Shown here in pieces: positions 1 through 12,029 of a DNA stretch of 64,000 nt (its first letter is position 1; each line of letters opens with the position of its first letter). Source of the stretch: Sindora glabra. Lineage: Eukaryota > Streptophyta > Magnoliopsida > Fabales > Fabaceae. The notes under the pieces are model-generated. The model saw only the letters and a list, made by a program, of their open reading frames with translations, did not search any database and had not been told where the DNA came from. The stretch is from contig CM035225.1 of assembly GCA_020226215.1 (NCBI GenBank), positions 11,791,868 through 11,855,867 of the forward strand, in the 5' to 3' direction. A program made the translations under genes and the position numbers.

Positions 1-1756
1 AAAAATTAGTTGTAATTTATTAATATATTTTTTATTAAAAATCAATTGATAAATAAAGTTATTGATTATTTATTTAGATAGTATAGGTAATATTTAAAAA
101 AAATACAATAAATACAATTTTGATTTTCTAAAACAAGTAAATATGAACGAAAATTTTCTCTAAAATGACATTTAAAAAGAAATTGAGGAAGTATGTTAAT
201 AGCAAATCTACATAATCTTACAAAATATCGAATTCATATTAAAATTTGACTTTTACATTATTTATAGTGGAAGCTTGAATTTAATCAAAATATATGTGTG
301 ATGATAAAGTATTTAAAATATTTCCCATTGTTATTTTGAGCTCCCATAGCTATCTTTTTCTAATTATTTTATTAATGAAAATTTAATTTTAAATTTAAGT
401 ATAATAATTTTCACATTTTAAAATCAATCTCATTATAAATATTTTCAAATATTAGATTAACCACTAACACTACTCTTTTTCATGGAAATCAATCACATAT
501 AAATATTAAGATTATCAATAAGTATAGTTATAACAATCTTTAAAAATTTATTCATCATGATGAAAAAGATAAAAAAAAAAAAGCATATGTGTTTGTAATA
601 ATTGATAATAGAAATATAGTAAATTATTAATAATGTTATATTATTTTATTAGTCAGACAAATCAATAGGCAAGGAATGAATTTTTTTATGGGGAAGTATA
701 ATTTTTTATATTGTTTTATTGTAGTTTATAATACAAAAATACTAAAATATGATATTATACTTCATTCCATTGAGGCTTTATTTGACATAAGTAATTAATA
801 AATTAATCAATAGTTGATAAGATTATACTTAATTTTTTTTCCATCTTATTACTCTTGATTTATTATATACAATTAAAATTAATTTGAAATTTGCATTTCT
901 TCATTGTAATAATATAGGATTTATGGGGACATATGAGGAGTGTTTCTTTATATTAGAGATGAAAGGAGATTATGGCCATCACGTCTTGCATTTAATAATC
1001 ATAATTAAAACGTTATTGAAAATGTGAGATTTGATTGCCATAATTTATTTATTTCACTCTCATATAGAAACATTTCTTGATATGTCCCTTAGGATTCGTA
1101 AGCAATAAGTTATCATATAGAAATAAGTTTGAACTTAAATTATAAATATTTAAAAAATTTTAATATTTAAATTTAAAGTGACTTTCTAAATTTTGAGTAT
1201 ATTAGATAATCTTATATAAATTTAAGTAAACAATTCTTCGAATGCTATGATTAGAATTAATAATATTAGTACATAATAAAATAAAAAAGTTATCAAGTTT
1301 TTAAAAGGGGAAAGAAAGATTGTGAGAAGTTGAGATCTACATATAAACAGTAAAGAGAGCAACTTTTATATACATATATTTTACTGATAGATAGCAATTT
1401 CCTCACCTATATCATATAATTAATTGTAACAAACAACCTCTCCACTAAGAATCAAAATTCATCTGACTATCATCATGAAAAAAATTTACGTATGAACTTT
1501 TTTTTTTAACAGAGATTGAAAATGAGTAATGAAAAAAAAAACTGATTTTACATATTTAACATAAGTTATGTTACACATTAAATTGAATAAACCATAATAG
1601 TGCAAACTTATCATAAAAAGGCAAAACTAAACCTAATCATTCGAGAGATTAAAGTCTGAATTATATGAATTGAGTGGACTATATATAAATTTTAGGATCA
1701 TCGAAAAACAATTGTATGTCAGAAAATTTAGAAGCTAGAATAAGAGATAACTACAT
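1..1756. other. AT-rich intergenic DNA, no gene seen
   Basis: I see no coding segment, RNA gene or transposon end that I can support here. The sequence is strongly AT-biased with frequent short poly-A and poly-T tracts in both orientations, as in old plant intergenic DNA. Confidence 0.6.
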
Positions 1757-2014
1757 AAAAAAAATGTTGAGTTTTCCCACATTGATTGTGGAAGGAGTTA
1801 GAGCTTGGCTATAATAACTCTACCTAATAGTTCATGGAAGAGCTAGTTGATGTTAGGGTTCCAACCGATGGCCTAATATATAAAGGGGAGATTGCTAGGT
1901 TATCTTACATTAGTTGTGGAAAAGGTTGGTTGTTAGTTTATAAGTGGAGGGAAAGTCTCAACTCTTAAACTTGCTTTTATGGTTAAGAGAGGCCTAATAA
2001 AAATACCCAATATT
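1757..2014 (+). repeat. LTR-like segment, inverted relative to the adjacent copia remnant
   Basis: The segment contains two copies of a motif of the type CCCACATT.ATTGTGGAAGG (about 1776 and 1905) and then GTTAGTTTATAAGTGGAGG and AAGTCTCAACTCTTAAAC. The same string of motifs occurs on the opposite strand at about 4320-4400, at the 5' side of the copia remnant. Similarity runs to about 2014 (TACCCAATATTG) and then abuts reverse-transcriptase-type coding sequence directly. I infer a fragment of an LTR from the same or a sister element, fused in inverted orientation by rearrangement or by insertion of a second copy. The left boundary is approximate. Confidence 0.5.
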
Positions 2015-4400
2015 GTTCATCAAACATAGCTTCTTCATAACTCTCTAGCTCTCCCTTATTAGTACGCATCATATATTCATGAGATGGATATCTCTAGGAA
2101 AGTAAGGCTTAACAAGTTGTTTAAGTGGATTAATTAATTCCTTAGGTTAAGGTGCAAGCTTATCAACTTCTACATCTCCCCCATGATCATTAGTAACCAT
2201 GGTAGAAGGTTCAAGACTCAAATCCATATGATTAGTATCAACTGGCTTTAGCTTCTTAATCTTGTCGAGATCTTTAATAGTTTAGTTTTCAGAGAATGCT
2301 GCATCTTAGCTTCTGATAACTTATCTACCAGATCCCACAATTTATAACCAAACTCATCATAACCATAACCTAAGATAATACATTGTTTAGTCTTACCATC
2401 AAGCTTAGATCTTTTATCTCTTAGAGTGTGCATAAATGCTTTATAGCCAAGCACTTTCAAATGGTTATATGAGACTTCTTTTCCTATCCATGCCTCTCAA
2501 AAATATCATAGTCAAGAGGAGCTAAAGGAGAAAGGTTGATCAAATCCACTACAATTCTAATTGCTTCACCCTAAAAGGCTTTAGACAATTTAACATGAGA
2601 GAGCATACATCTTATTCTCTTACTAATTGTTTGGTCCATTCTCTTTATTACCCTATTCTATTGAAATGTCCTTAGGATGGTCTTCTCAAGCATAATGCCA
2701 TGTTCATTGCAATATTTTTCAAATGGACCTCTACACTCACCACCATTATCTACTCAAACATATTTCAATTTCATCCTTGCTTCTCTTTCAACACATACAT
2801 GAAACTTGGTGAAAACATCAAGCATCTAGTTTTTAGTTTTCAAACCATAGGCCTAAACCTTCATGGAATGGCCATTTATAAAAGTAACAAAATATGCAAC
2901 ACCACCAAGAGTTCTTATTTCCATAAAACACTTATAAGTATGAACAAAATCAAGAATATTATATTTTCTATGTGGAAAGGATTTAAGAAATGAAATTTTA
3001 TGATGTTTACCAACTAAACAATTAGTATAGTTTTCTAATGACATACTTTTCATAGGAAAGGAGTTTCGCTTTGCCAACAAATCAAGTCCTTTCTCACTCA
3101 AGTGACCTAAGTGCATATCTTATAACATAAAAGAATCTACAATGCTCACCTTTTCTTTACACAATGTTACTATTGTTTTGTAAAGAAAGCTAATCTTTTC
3201 ACCTTTTGATATAACTAGAGATCTTTTTGGTAAGCTTCCATTTACCTTTACTATGGTAGCTTTCAAAACCCATATCATTAACTATTCTAATAGAAAGCTA
3301 ACTATGGTGGATATAAGAAACATATCCAATATTCTTTAATAACAACTTGCATTTGGTATAGTTTCCAAGCTAGTGTCTCCAGTACCAATAATCTATCATA
3401 AACCTTGATTTTCCAATTTGACTATACCATACTTATAGGTGGTGTAAGATGTAAAGAAATCTCTATGAGGAGTAATATGGTATGAAGTTCCTGAATCAAC
3501 AACCCTTGTGAAGTCATCACATGTGAGGTTCAGGTACTAATCATAATGAGCAATAACAACCTCTTCATCCGATGTAACTGCAATGGTCTCTTTATTTTCT
3601 TTCTTGTTTTCACCTCTTTCCTTTAATTAACTCCTTCTTAACATTAACAATTCTTCTTCAAATGACTTGGTTTTCCACAATGGAAACAAGTTGCATCTTT
3701 TCTAACACTAGATTGTAATTTTCCTCAAGTTTTTTCACTATTATCATAATTTATGTGTTCACTTCTCTCACATGTGATTTTCTACTCTTACAAACCAATT
3801 ATTTATTCCACAATTCATGAGCAATAGTTTCATTAGCCACATGATGGAATACATTATCATTAATCCACTACCTAATCACTTGTTAGGAAAAATGGGATTA
3901 GAGTAACACAAAAGGATTTCACCCAAATCAACATTTTGCACATGTCCTATTAAATAAATCAATAGAATATAATAGTAAAAAAAATAAAGTCAAAAGACTA
4001 ATAATTTTTAATGTGAGAGTAAAAATTATGAGATCTAATAATATAAAAAGCATTCACTGATAAAATAATGGGTGCGCCAAAGTCTTCTTGAAAATTCTAG
4101 GAAACAAACAATATAAAACTCTTCACCAAAATAGATGAAATTCTCAACAGAATCAATACAATAATCTTAGCCAATTACTATGTAAAATAAGCTAGTAGAG
4201 ATGAAGAAATTCAATAGAAAAATATACATATAAAAATGCTATGTTTGTGTAAATGTAAATAAATATGGTGATGAATCTCTATTGGGTGTCCTCATCGAAC
4301 CTCTCTCAATCACAAAAACTATCCTAAGAGTTGAGGCCTTCCTTCAACTTATAAACCAACAACAAACCTCTTCCACAACTGATATGGGATGAGCCAACAA
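2015..4400 (-). mobile_element. Ty1/copia LTR-retrotransposon remnant, 3' half missing
   Basis: Read on the - strand from 4400 downward, the order is: an LTR-like segment with the TTTATAAGTTGAAGGAAGGCC motif (about 4320-4400), a gag zinc knuckle, an aspartic protease site, a GAG-pre-integrase segment, integrase, and then the first residues of the linker to reverse transcriptase. This is the Ty1/copia domain order (integrase before reverse transcriptase). Coding sequence stops at about 2015, so the RT and RNase H domains and a correctly oriented 3' LTR are gone. No primer binding site is clear. The element cannot be active. Confidence 0.85.
2016..3700 (-). pseudogene. copia gag-pol polyprotein fragment
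   Basis: Pieces recognisable in several frames, 5' to 3' on the - strand. (1) CCHC zinc knuckle CFHCGKPSHLKKNC at about 3640-3695, ending at a stop. (2) Protease motif VVDSGTSYHITP at about 3475-3520, with the catalytic D-S-G triad. (3) GAG-pre-integrase segment at 2853-3116 (LGHLSEKGL, then NCLVGKHHKISF, then VTFINGHS). (4) Integrase segment near 2540-2640 with RCMLSHVKL, KAF*GEA and LINLSPLAPLD. (5) Integrase C-terminus at 2248-2460 (VLGYKAFMH, CIILGYGYDEFGYKLWD). (6) RYPSHEYMMRTNKGELESYEE near 2030-2100, the region leading into RT in this family. The usual FWGEA carries TAG instead of TGG. Stops and frameshifts separate the pieces. Function in life: virus-like particle formation, polyprotein processing and integration. 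Confidence 0.85.
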
Positions 4401-5527
4401 AAAATTATATTGTCTTTATCATAATATGAACATAACTAGAAAGAAAATGAGAAGATATGAGACACTTAGAACTCATTCAAGATTAGTCCCTCAAAATATT
4501 AAGATCACTTTCTTATACTTTCCTAAATCTATTTAACTCTAAAATTATATTAAGACCCGGACCAATAAGACCCAAACCAATATTCTGGATGAATAGCACG
4601 AAACCATAAAGCTAGCATGCATGTTATTTTTCAGTTGTAAGAAGTGATCAAATCTATTATATTTCCATATATAAAAATTTCCTGATGCTTAAATTAAAAT
4701 ACATGATTTTCTTCAGTTGAATTTAGCTTCCATGAAAAATAAAATTTGCATAAAATAATGCAGTCATTTCTGAAGTAGAAAACTCCTTTGACTATAGTCG
4801 CAGTAAAAAATTGCCTTTCTATCTAGAAAGTGACTAATAACTAAAATTCAAATTAAGGACGTCAAAACATTTGCAGAGGCATGTGTGTATGAAATAAAAC
4901 CACTTTCTAATTAAAAAGATATAAGGTCTCTATTTATTAATTTGTGGGAGCTTTCTGGATGAGAAAGTACCTGAAGAAAATTTATGGGTGACGCATCTTC
5001 AAGCAACAAGGCATGAATCAAGATCAGAACTAGCAAGAAAATTTCCTAAAAGGGATTTAAAAAATGGTCCACATTATAAAATGCTCCCGTGAAATAATGA
5101 TTGCAAGAGCAACCACATCCACATTTGGTTGATATTGCAGTGTCATCTAAATTCACGTGTAACGGGCATAAAAACGGCATTGCGGATTGATGTGCCGTTA
5201 ACTCACTGCATCAAGCGCATTTGCATGCATTCGCACTCAACATCAATCTATCATTCCTCAATTTAAATTGTTCAAAATAAAAGAAATAAAATCTTTAAAT
5301 AAGAAATGGAAATTAGAAGAAGAAATACTAGAAGAGGTTATTTCTTTACAACTAAATAAGCATAAAAAACTACTTGAGAAGAAGATTCATTTTTTACACT
5401 ATAAAATAAAGATAAAATAGAAAGCAGAGGATGAATGGTACATGATGGTTTCAACCTGAAACTCAGATGCAAAACCCTTCAAAATTGATGCAAACTCTTC
5501 AAAACCTGATGCAAATACATACTCTTA
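4401..5527. other. intergenic, unassigned
   Basis: No coding segment recognised. A less AT-rich patch at about 5140-5260 (AACGGGCATAAAAACGGCATTG, then GCATTTGCATGCATTCGCAC) stands out from its surroundings and could be part of a small transposon, but I found no paired terminal repeats or target duplication. Confidence 0.4.
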
Positions 5528-5715
5528 GGGGGTGTTTGGTTTGTAGAATATTTTTCATATTTTTGAGGATATTTTATAAAAATATTACATTCTTATATTT
5601 GGTTCAAATTTTTAAAAAATTTACTGAGGAATTTAACATTCTTAGGAATATTTTAGAGCTCAACTTTCCTCTCATCTCAGATTCTCATCTCTTGGGAATA
5701 TTGATATTAAAGTAA
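5528..5715 (+). mobile_element. Tourist-like MITE, left part only
   Basis: TTA at 5525-5527 is followed by GGGGGTGTTTGGTTTGTAGAATATTTTTC, closely resembling the left end of the complete MITE at 10256 (GGTGGTGTTTGGTTTATAGAATGTTTTT). The next 150 bases share its style (ACATTCTTATATTTGGTTC, GGAATATTTTAGAG). I found no matching right end downstream, so this is a truncated copy or one whose right end has diverged. No protein should be called here although a short open frame crosses it. Confidence 0.5.
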
Positions 5716-7329
5716 AAAGATAATTTTACCCCCATTCTTCTATACCCTAGTTTATTCTAAAAAATTTTAATTTATATTTCTCAATTTCAATTTTTTTATG
5801 ATAACAAGTATAACTACACTAAATAAGTAAAAGAATAATTTCTATATTCCAATTCTAATTTAGCTTCAAAATTTTTTATTTTCATCTTTTACTTTTAACT
5901 TATATTTTTCATTTTTAATTTTTTCATGATAACAAAGATAATTATACTAAACAAGTAAAAAAATAAATAAGTAATTTTTAAATTCCAATACTATTAATTT
6001 ATATGCAAAAATTTTGAATTTAAATTTAAGTAATATTTTTATATTGATATAAATAGAAAGTCCAAACAAGTTTTATAAACAAAATAAATTCTCCATAATT
6101 CTATTAAATATCATTTAAAATTAAAATAATCTTTTAAATAGTCATTCATATAAATAAATTTTAAATAGTATTTTTTTAATATTTGATTATTTTATATTAA
6201 ATTTTAAACTTTCATCTTGACATTTTCATTGGCATCTAGTGTTAGATACAATAAAATGATGAAAGTTGTAGTTGTGATAGAGTGATTCATTCACTCACGA
6301 TTCTGTCATATTAATATCAATTTAAATGGTTACAAACAAATTTGCAAGAGGTCACAAATACCATTCTAGTAACATGGATTTCTGTTATACATGTGACTAT
6401 TTCATGTGAGCATGTTCTTTAAACCTAACATGGGATTAATATATTTGTTTATTACAATGAAAAGTATTTTTTTTATAAAATATTAAAATTAAAAATATTT
6501 TATTTATTTAGTATTAAATATAAAAATTTTGAAAAATAATTTTTTATTTAAAAAATTATTTTTTCAAAATTTTTAAATATTATTTTTTAATTATTAATAT
6601 CAATGATATATCATCCCTTTATAAATATATATAAATAATATTTTTTATATAAAATATTTATTGATAAAAGAAATGAATTCTTAAGTTCTTCTCTTATTTG
6701 AATGAAGAAAAAGGAGGAGAAAAGAATATTTCAAGATAAAATGTGTGATTATTATATTTTAATTATTTGAAAATTTAAATTTTTTACTTCCTTTTCAATT
6801 TAAATTTAAAATATATTATTTCTCTTATTTTCTTTTCAAATAAAACAAAAGCTTCTTGTTAACAATGGAGAAATTACTTATTTATTTTATATAATTAATT
6901 ATATGAAAATTTTAAATTTTTAAAATTTTTAATATTTTATATATTAAATTATTTATTGTATTTTAATCAAATAGAATTCAAATTATTAATTTATTAAGTT
7001 TTCAATAGTTTTTATTCATATATTTTTAATTAAATATATAATTTATTACAATTTATAACAAAAATATTGATAAGGGTATTTTTTGAAAAAGAAACAAGAT
7101 TCCCAAGAATTGAGTAAATATAATATTATTATTTCATTTTAGGTGATTTTAGCTTATTTAAAAAAAATAAAAAATAAAATCATTTCTAGAAATAATTGTT
7201 GCTGGAGCAAGTTTAAAATTTTAATGGGGTAAAAAATATATTTTTTACTATTATATCCCCCAAAAGAAAAAGAAAATCGGAGTTGTGGGGTAATTGTCCC
7301 ATCAACATTATATTTAGATCCGCCTTTGT
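5716..7329. other. AT-rich intergenic DNA
   Basis: Very AT-rich, with many A/T runs and weakly self-complementary stretches (for example around 6480-6660). No gene, RNA or complete mobile element could be recognised. Confidence 0.5.
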
Positions 7330-7952
7330 TTATATGCAGACAGCATAAGAGCAAAGATACTTGAGTTTGGAGGCTACTTGATTCTGTCATTATCCAGCCA
7401 TCGAACAAGTTAAGATTCGTCAACCGCTTCAAGGGTAGGAAATAAGAGAAGTTTAAGCTCATAGAATTTCTACATGAATAGACATATCCATCGATTGCCA
7501 CGATTTCCTCATAGGGAGGGATGAATCACGTGATTAGAATGGGGATCGCGTGTGACACTCTCCCGATGACAGCAATCACTCTCTGAGTTATTCACCCACG
7601 AAGACAGAAAAGGTCCAGCAGTGACGTTGTTGAATTTGGCACATGCCTTGAAATCAAGAAGAGCTCTCCTCTCTTCTTCAAAGTAGCTAGGTATTTAAAT
7701 TGCGGTTGCGGTCGCGATAACGGTTACATCACGATGCGGACGAACGCAGAAAAATGCGGCCATAACAATTTAAAATTATGGAAAATCGAAGATGCGGTCT
7801 GCCCGAAAATACAATATTGCGGGCAATATTGCGGTGGCGGACCGTTGTTTAAATCCTAGAAAACAGCCATGGCAGCCACTGATTTGAACCAAAACCGTTA
7901 ATGCAGATAACAATAGCAAGAACCTGTTCTTGCAAGGCCACCCCAACTCTAT
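7330..7952 (-). pseudogene. 5' exon of an RLP (LRR receptor-like protein) gene, disrupted
   Basis: Read on the - strand, the segment from 7952 encodes a hydrophobic leader (PCKNRFLLLLSALTVLVQIS, then GCHGCF) typical of RLP signal peptides. After a 172-bp inserted element, FEEERRALLDFKA continues into an N-terminal LRR cap (LRRNT_2): LSSWVNNSESDCCH at about 7590-7640, then a decayed VTRDPHSNHVIHPSL. A first LRR follows after stops (SLNFSYFLPLKRLTNLNLF, about 7390-7460). In intact relatives this gives a secreted, membrane-anchored immune or developmental receptor. Damage: the expected start codon reads ATA (7950-7952); the usual CCxWxxVxC motif has lost its Trp and second Cys; several stops follow. 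The longest open frame on this strand (7154-7501) starts inside the decayed part and is not a real protein. The rest of the gene is absent. Confidence 0.8.
7688..7859. mobile_element. 172-bp TIR element (hAT-like MITE) inside the RLP exon
   Basis: The ends are inverted copies: left TAGGTATTTAAATTGCGG, right (reverse complement) CTAGGATTTAAACAACGG. The interior is GC-rich for this window, with repeated TGCGG/GCGG words (GCGGTTGCGGTCGCG, GCGGTGGCGG). It is flanked by AAAGTAGC (7680-7687) and AAAACAGC (7860-7867), an imperfect 8-bp duplication as made by hAT elements. Removing it would rejoin the RLP signal peptide (GCHGCF) to the LRR cap (EEERRALL), which supports it being an insertion. Assignment to hAT rests on the 8-bp duplication and TAGG ends; no transposase is present. 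Confidence 0.65.
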
Positions 7953-9619
7953 TTCAGATATATTTGTGGATTTTTGTTAACTTATTTTCTTTGAGCATTG
8001 GCACCTATATACACAAAATTTGTACGGAGGTTATGATTTTAGGAAACGTGAAATAATAAAATCATAATGTCTGAGTTTGATTTTTTTTTCACTGATATTG
8101 TTTTACAAAGAATTTTCTTTTTTTAGGTTGAATTTAAATTCAAAAAATGTGGTATTATAAGTCATTCAGTCACACAAAAAGTATGATATTGCAAGAAATT
8201 GAACTTTGTATAAAATAATTTTTTACTTGAACTTTTCGAGAAATTATTAAATTATTTAATTAATATTAAACAAGTGATATTTCTCAAAAAATATTTTTTT
8301 ATATTTTATTTATTTTAAATTTGAACTTTCTAAAAAATATTAACAAAATAAGAGTTATATTTTATAATTAACTAAATTTAATAAAAATAATTTTATCTTT
8401 ATATATATATATATAAAAGATAAGAAGTAAAACTTATTTAAGAAAGATAAATAAACAATTTTTTATGTTCTATAGAAAATAGAACTTCCTAAAAATTTTT
8501 ATTTTCTTTTGTTTATTAAATAATAATCAATTAAATAATCTATTCTTTTTTTAATTTTGTAGGAAATAAAACATTCTTGTTATTGCTGTGAAATAAATGG
8601 CCGCTTGATTTATAAGGAAAAAGAATGACGTAAGAGCGTGGGTGATGTTCTCTTAATCCACAAACCTTTTGCTGGAACCAACGAAGCAACTGCACCCAGT
8701 TAGGACCAATTCATCATCAAAGTAACGTTAAAAGTTCCTTTAGTTTTCCTGTCGTTCACACCCCTTATGATCCACAATTTAGTAAGCGAAAGCAATGTAC
8801 AACTCATTTTGTAACACTATCTTTCGATATTTTTGTATGCTTTATAGTTATGTTAGTTTTGTGGGACCAGTGCTATTAAGAAATTTGATTTGTTAATTTT
8901 TAAGATATTAAAAATTATAAAAATAACAATTATCTTTCATTTCTTCAATATGATTAAGGACACATAATACAGTTGGATTATATAGAAATTTCTCTACTAA
9001 ACCATCCTTAAGATAAAAACACAATTCTATTTCATTTCAAAATAAAATTGTCTTTATGATTTTTAGATTTTGAGTAAAATAATCTTATTTCACTTTATTT
9101 TTTTTTATAATTTTTATTTTAAATACATTTATATCATTATAAAATCCTACAAATTCATAAAAAAAAATTTATATTTTGCTCACGGCTGTGACGTCAACAA
9201 TAGTTAGAGCCATAACCCTCTAACATGTATCATGGACCACTTATCATAAGATAAAAAAATAAGTGTACATTATGAGATTATGTTTTCATTCCCTAATTCA
9301 TATGTTTTGAATCCATAAACTAATCAAGTTATTAATAAAAACGATATAAAACTTGGGAACTCCAACAAAAGCACTCTCTTGAATAGTCTGCCTACATTAA
9401 CGAAAGAGAAACACAAGTTGCATTGAATATTCATTATGCACAAAATACTAGCAAATACATAAGTTCAATTAAGTTAAATTGCAACATGTTATGTAACAAT
9501 CTAGAAGATAAGCCAAACCTATATAACGTTACTTGAAATAAAATACTTCAGGCCTAAGTAAACCAATTGTATGGAAATTAATTGATTGATGGCAAACCTA
9601 GAGCAGAGAATTGATATAT
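7953..9619. other. intergenic, upstream flank of the RLP fragment
   Basis: This would have been the promoter side of the RLP remnant on the - strand. A compositionally distinct patch at about 8590-8780 contains TGACGTAAGAGCGTGGG, which includes a TGACG-type bZIP core, but nothing shows that it is functional. The remainder is AT-rich with no recognisable gene. Confidence 0.35.
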
Positions 9620-9628
9620 TAAAATAAA

Positions 9629-11016
9629 GGGTAAGTTACATAAAGCCCTCCTCGATTTTTTTTTATGTGTGATTTACATCTCATACTTTTAAAATGCTTC
9701 TTACTTACTTTTACTTATTTAATAGTGCAAAATAAACCCTTCTCTATTAAATTTCCATTAGAAACCCTATTAGAGGATCCACATATGCCACAATTTCTAT
9801 TCAATACCAAAGACAATTAATGCCTTAATTCTAGAAACGTCTCTAACATTTTCCATCCATCAAATATCAATCGTAACAGGATTTTTAAAATTGCTATCTT
9901 AATTTAATTTCTTGTAAAAATATTAGTTTAGGAAAGTCTTAATTTAAAGTATTTCTATTAATGACATTATTATTCATTTAAAAAAAATTTAATAACTAAA
10001 ACTTTACTTTTCATCACATTGATTACTATTTTGGATAAAAGTTTATCTTTTTTTTTTGTTGGTTTTCTTCTAGTAAACCTTCATTTTTTAGTACCATAAT
10101 TATTATTTTATAACAATTTTAATAAAAATGTACTATCAATTTTCATTCTAAATTTTTTAAATAGTGGATTATGGTACACTTAAATTGGTTAGGTGACTAG
10201 AGAAAGAATACTTACCTTTCAAATAATTAATTTAGTTTCATGTAGATTCACTTTAGGTGGTGTTTGGTTTATAGAATGTTTTTAACATTCTAGGAAATGT
10301 TTTAAAGAAATTTCACATCCCCATGTTTAGTTCAAAGTTTGAAAAAAAATGTCTGGGAATGTCACATTTCCAAGAATCTTTTTAACCTAACATTCTCCCA
10401 AAATATTCTTAGAGAGGGAAGTGGGTATCTCAAGTTCCCATGTAATGAGAATGTGATATTAAAATATTCTAAGGAAAATTTATAGTAAACTAAATATAAA
10501 AATGTTATATTTCTATTAATTAAATTCCCAAAAATTACATTACTGAGAATGCACACTTTCCTGAAAATATAAGATTCTATGAACCAAAGGCCACCTTAGA
10601 GAAATTTTACATCATGAATCTCAAAGACATTGTGAGGCTTCCATACATCCTAACAATTAATATTATAATTATATATAAAAAAATCATTATTGTAATATGA
10701 ATTAGAAAAGTAAGAATCATAGTGATAAATTCTATATCCACAAGATGCTTCTTAAGAATATAACTTCTAAATTGGACTAATAAAATTCTTACAAATTCTA
10801 TTAATAAAATGAGATATAGATTCTATATGTGGATAAATTAAAGGCAAAATAATTGAAGAATGTAGAAAAAAGGAGCTTTAAGAGAAAATTTTTACATGTG
10901 TGGAATATTTTGTCCATATATCAAACAAAAAGTTAATGGCTAAAGGTTTTTGTATCATTAATTAAGTAGAGGTAGGTGATAAGAACATTTTGATTGGGGT
11001 TATGTATAATTAACCC
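9629..11016. mobile_element. Mutator-type TIR element without transposase
   Basis: Left end GGGTAAGTTACATAAAGCCC pairs with the reverse complement of the right end (GGGTTAATTATACATAACCCC). The element is flanked by a perfect 9-bp duplication TAAAATAAA (9620-9628 and 11017-11025), the length made by Mutator-like transposases. Total length is 1388 bp, including a 340-bp MITE nested at 10256-10595. No MURA-type coding sequence is visible, so it is non-autonomous. Confidence 0.8.
10256..10595. mobile_element. Tourist-like MITE nested in the Mutator-type element
   Basis: Left end GGTGGTGTTTGGTTTATAGAAT and right end, reverse-complemented, GGTGGCCTTTGGTTCATAGAAT form a TIR of about 22 bp. It is flanked by TTA on both sides (10253-10255, 10596-10598), the PIF/Harbinger target duplication. 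Length 340 bp, AT-rich interior, no transposase. Short open frames on either strand here are not genes. A related left end lies at 5528. Confidence 0.8.
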
Positions 11017-11025
11017 TAAAATAAA

Positions 11026-12029
11026 GGGTTTTTTTTGTGGTGAGAGTAATACAATATTAGTTATGTGAATCACTGATATTGTATATAACAAATTACATGT
11101 TAGTTAATAAAATTAGTTAATATCGATTTTCAATTTCCAATGATAGTTACTTGAAAAAAAATTGACATGGTTAAATGTAACAAGTTACCAAATTGTGTGT
11201 CTTAATAGAAACCCCAACAATTTACTTGCTATGAAAATTAACATAATATTTGTTTTCCACAATGGTTGTTTAATCAACATTTTAAAATATTTATAATGAC
11301 ACTCAATAAAATGATGGTCCAAAATTGATGTTGAATTTGTTAAATAGTCAACATCAAATAGTCTTTCTTTAGTTGTAATTGCAAAAGAATTTTGGGGAAA
11401 GGCACATTAAAAAATTAGGTGCATAAACAGTGAAATGTGGAAAGAAGCACATCTCTATGTCTTGCAAATAGTGAAGAGGTCGAGCCTTATATGAATAGGA
11501 ATATAGCTTTCACAAAAAATTCCATTGTGGTGAGACTGAGAAGTGCATTCAAGTTGAATATAATCACTCATGCATCAAGTGGTTCTACAATTAAATGAGT
11601 AACATGATGGAGGAAATAGTAGTCACTATTTTTGAGACTAAGATGGTTAGCCATTGGGTATCGCATGAATGTCATATCTTATCAAGAATATAATATCAAT
11701 GAACATTCATTTTACACTAAGAGACAAAATGAGAAAAACAATAGACAAAACAATAGGATTACTCTGTGACTTAAGCAATGCATGTCTCCAATGATAAAGA
11801 CAAAAATCTTATCTATGCAACAATGTCATATTATATTATAAGGTCATTAAAAGCATATGAGAACTTAACTACATCTAATTTAGAGAGCTTGTCTTTTAAT
11901 GTAAGTAGGTGGAGAATAACAATGACATTCAAGTGGATGAGTTAGGAATCATGTTGGTTAATTTTACTAAGAAGGGTCATAAAGGGGAGCCATTTATAAA
12001 GGCATCCCAAGAAAAACAAAAGTGATAAT
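11026..12029. other. intergenic, unassigned
   Basis: Base composition is a little less extreme than the flanks (for example 11400-11980), but no reading frame or repeat boundary could be supported. It may be an old, unrecognised transposon body. Confidence 0.35.

Noticed and set aside
2700..2993. 97-codon open frame on the + strand
   Set aside because: Antisense of the copia GAG-pre-integrase and integrase segments.
7154..7501. 115-codon open frame on the - strand
   Set aside because: It overlaps the decayed RLP exon but starts at an internal Met and quickly leaves the LRR frame; annotated instead as part of the RLP pseudogene.
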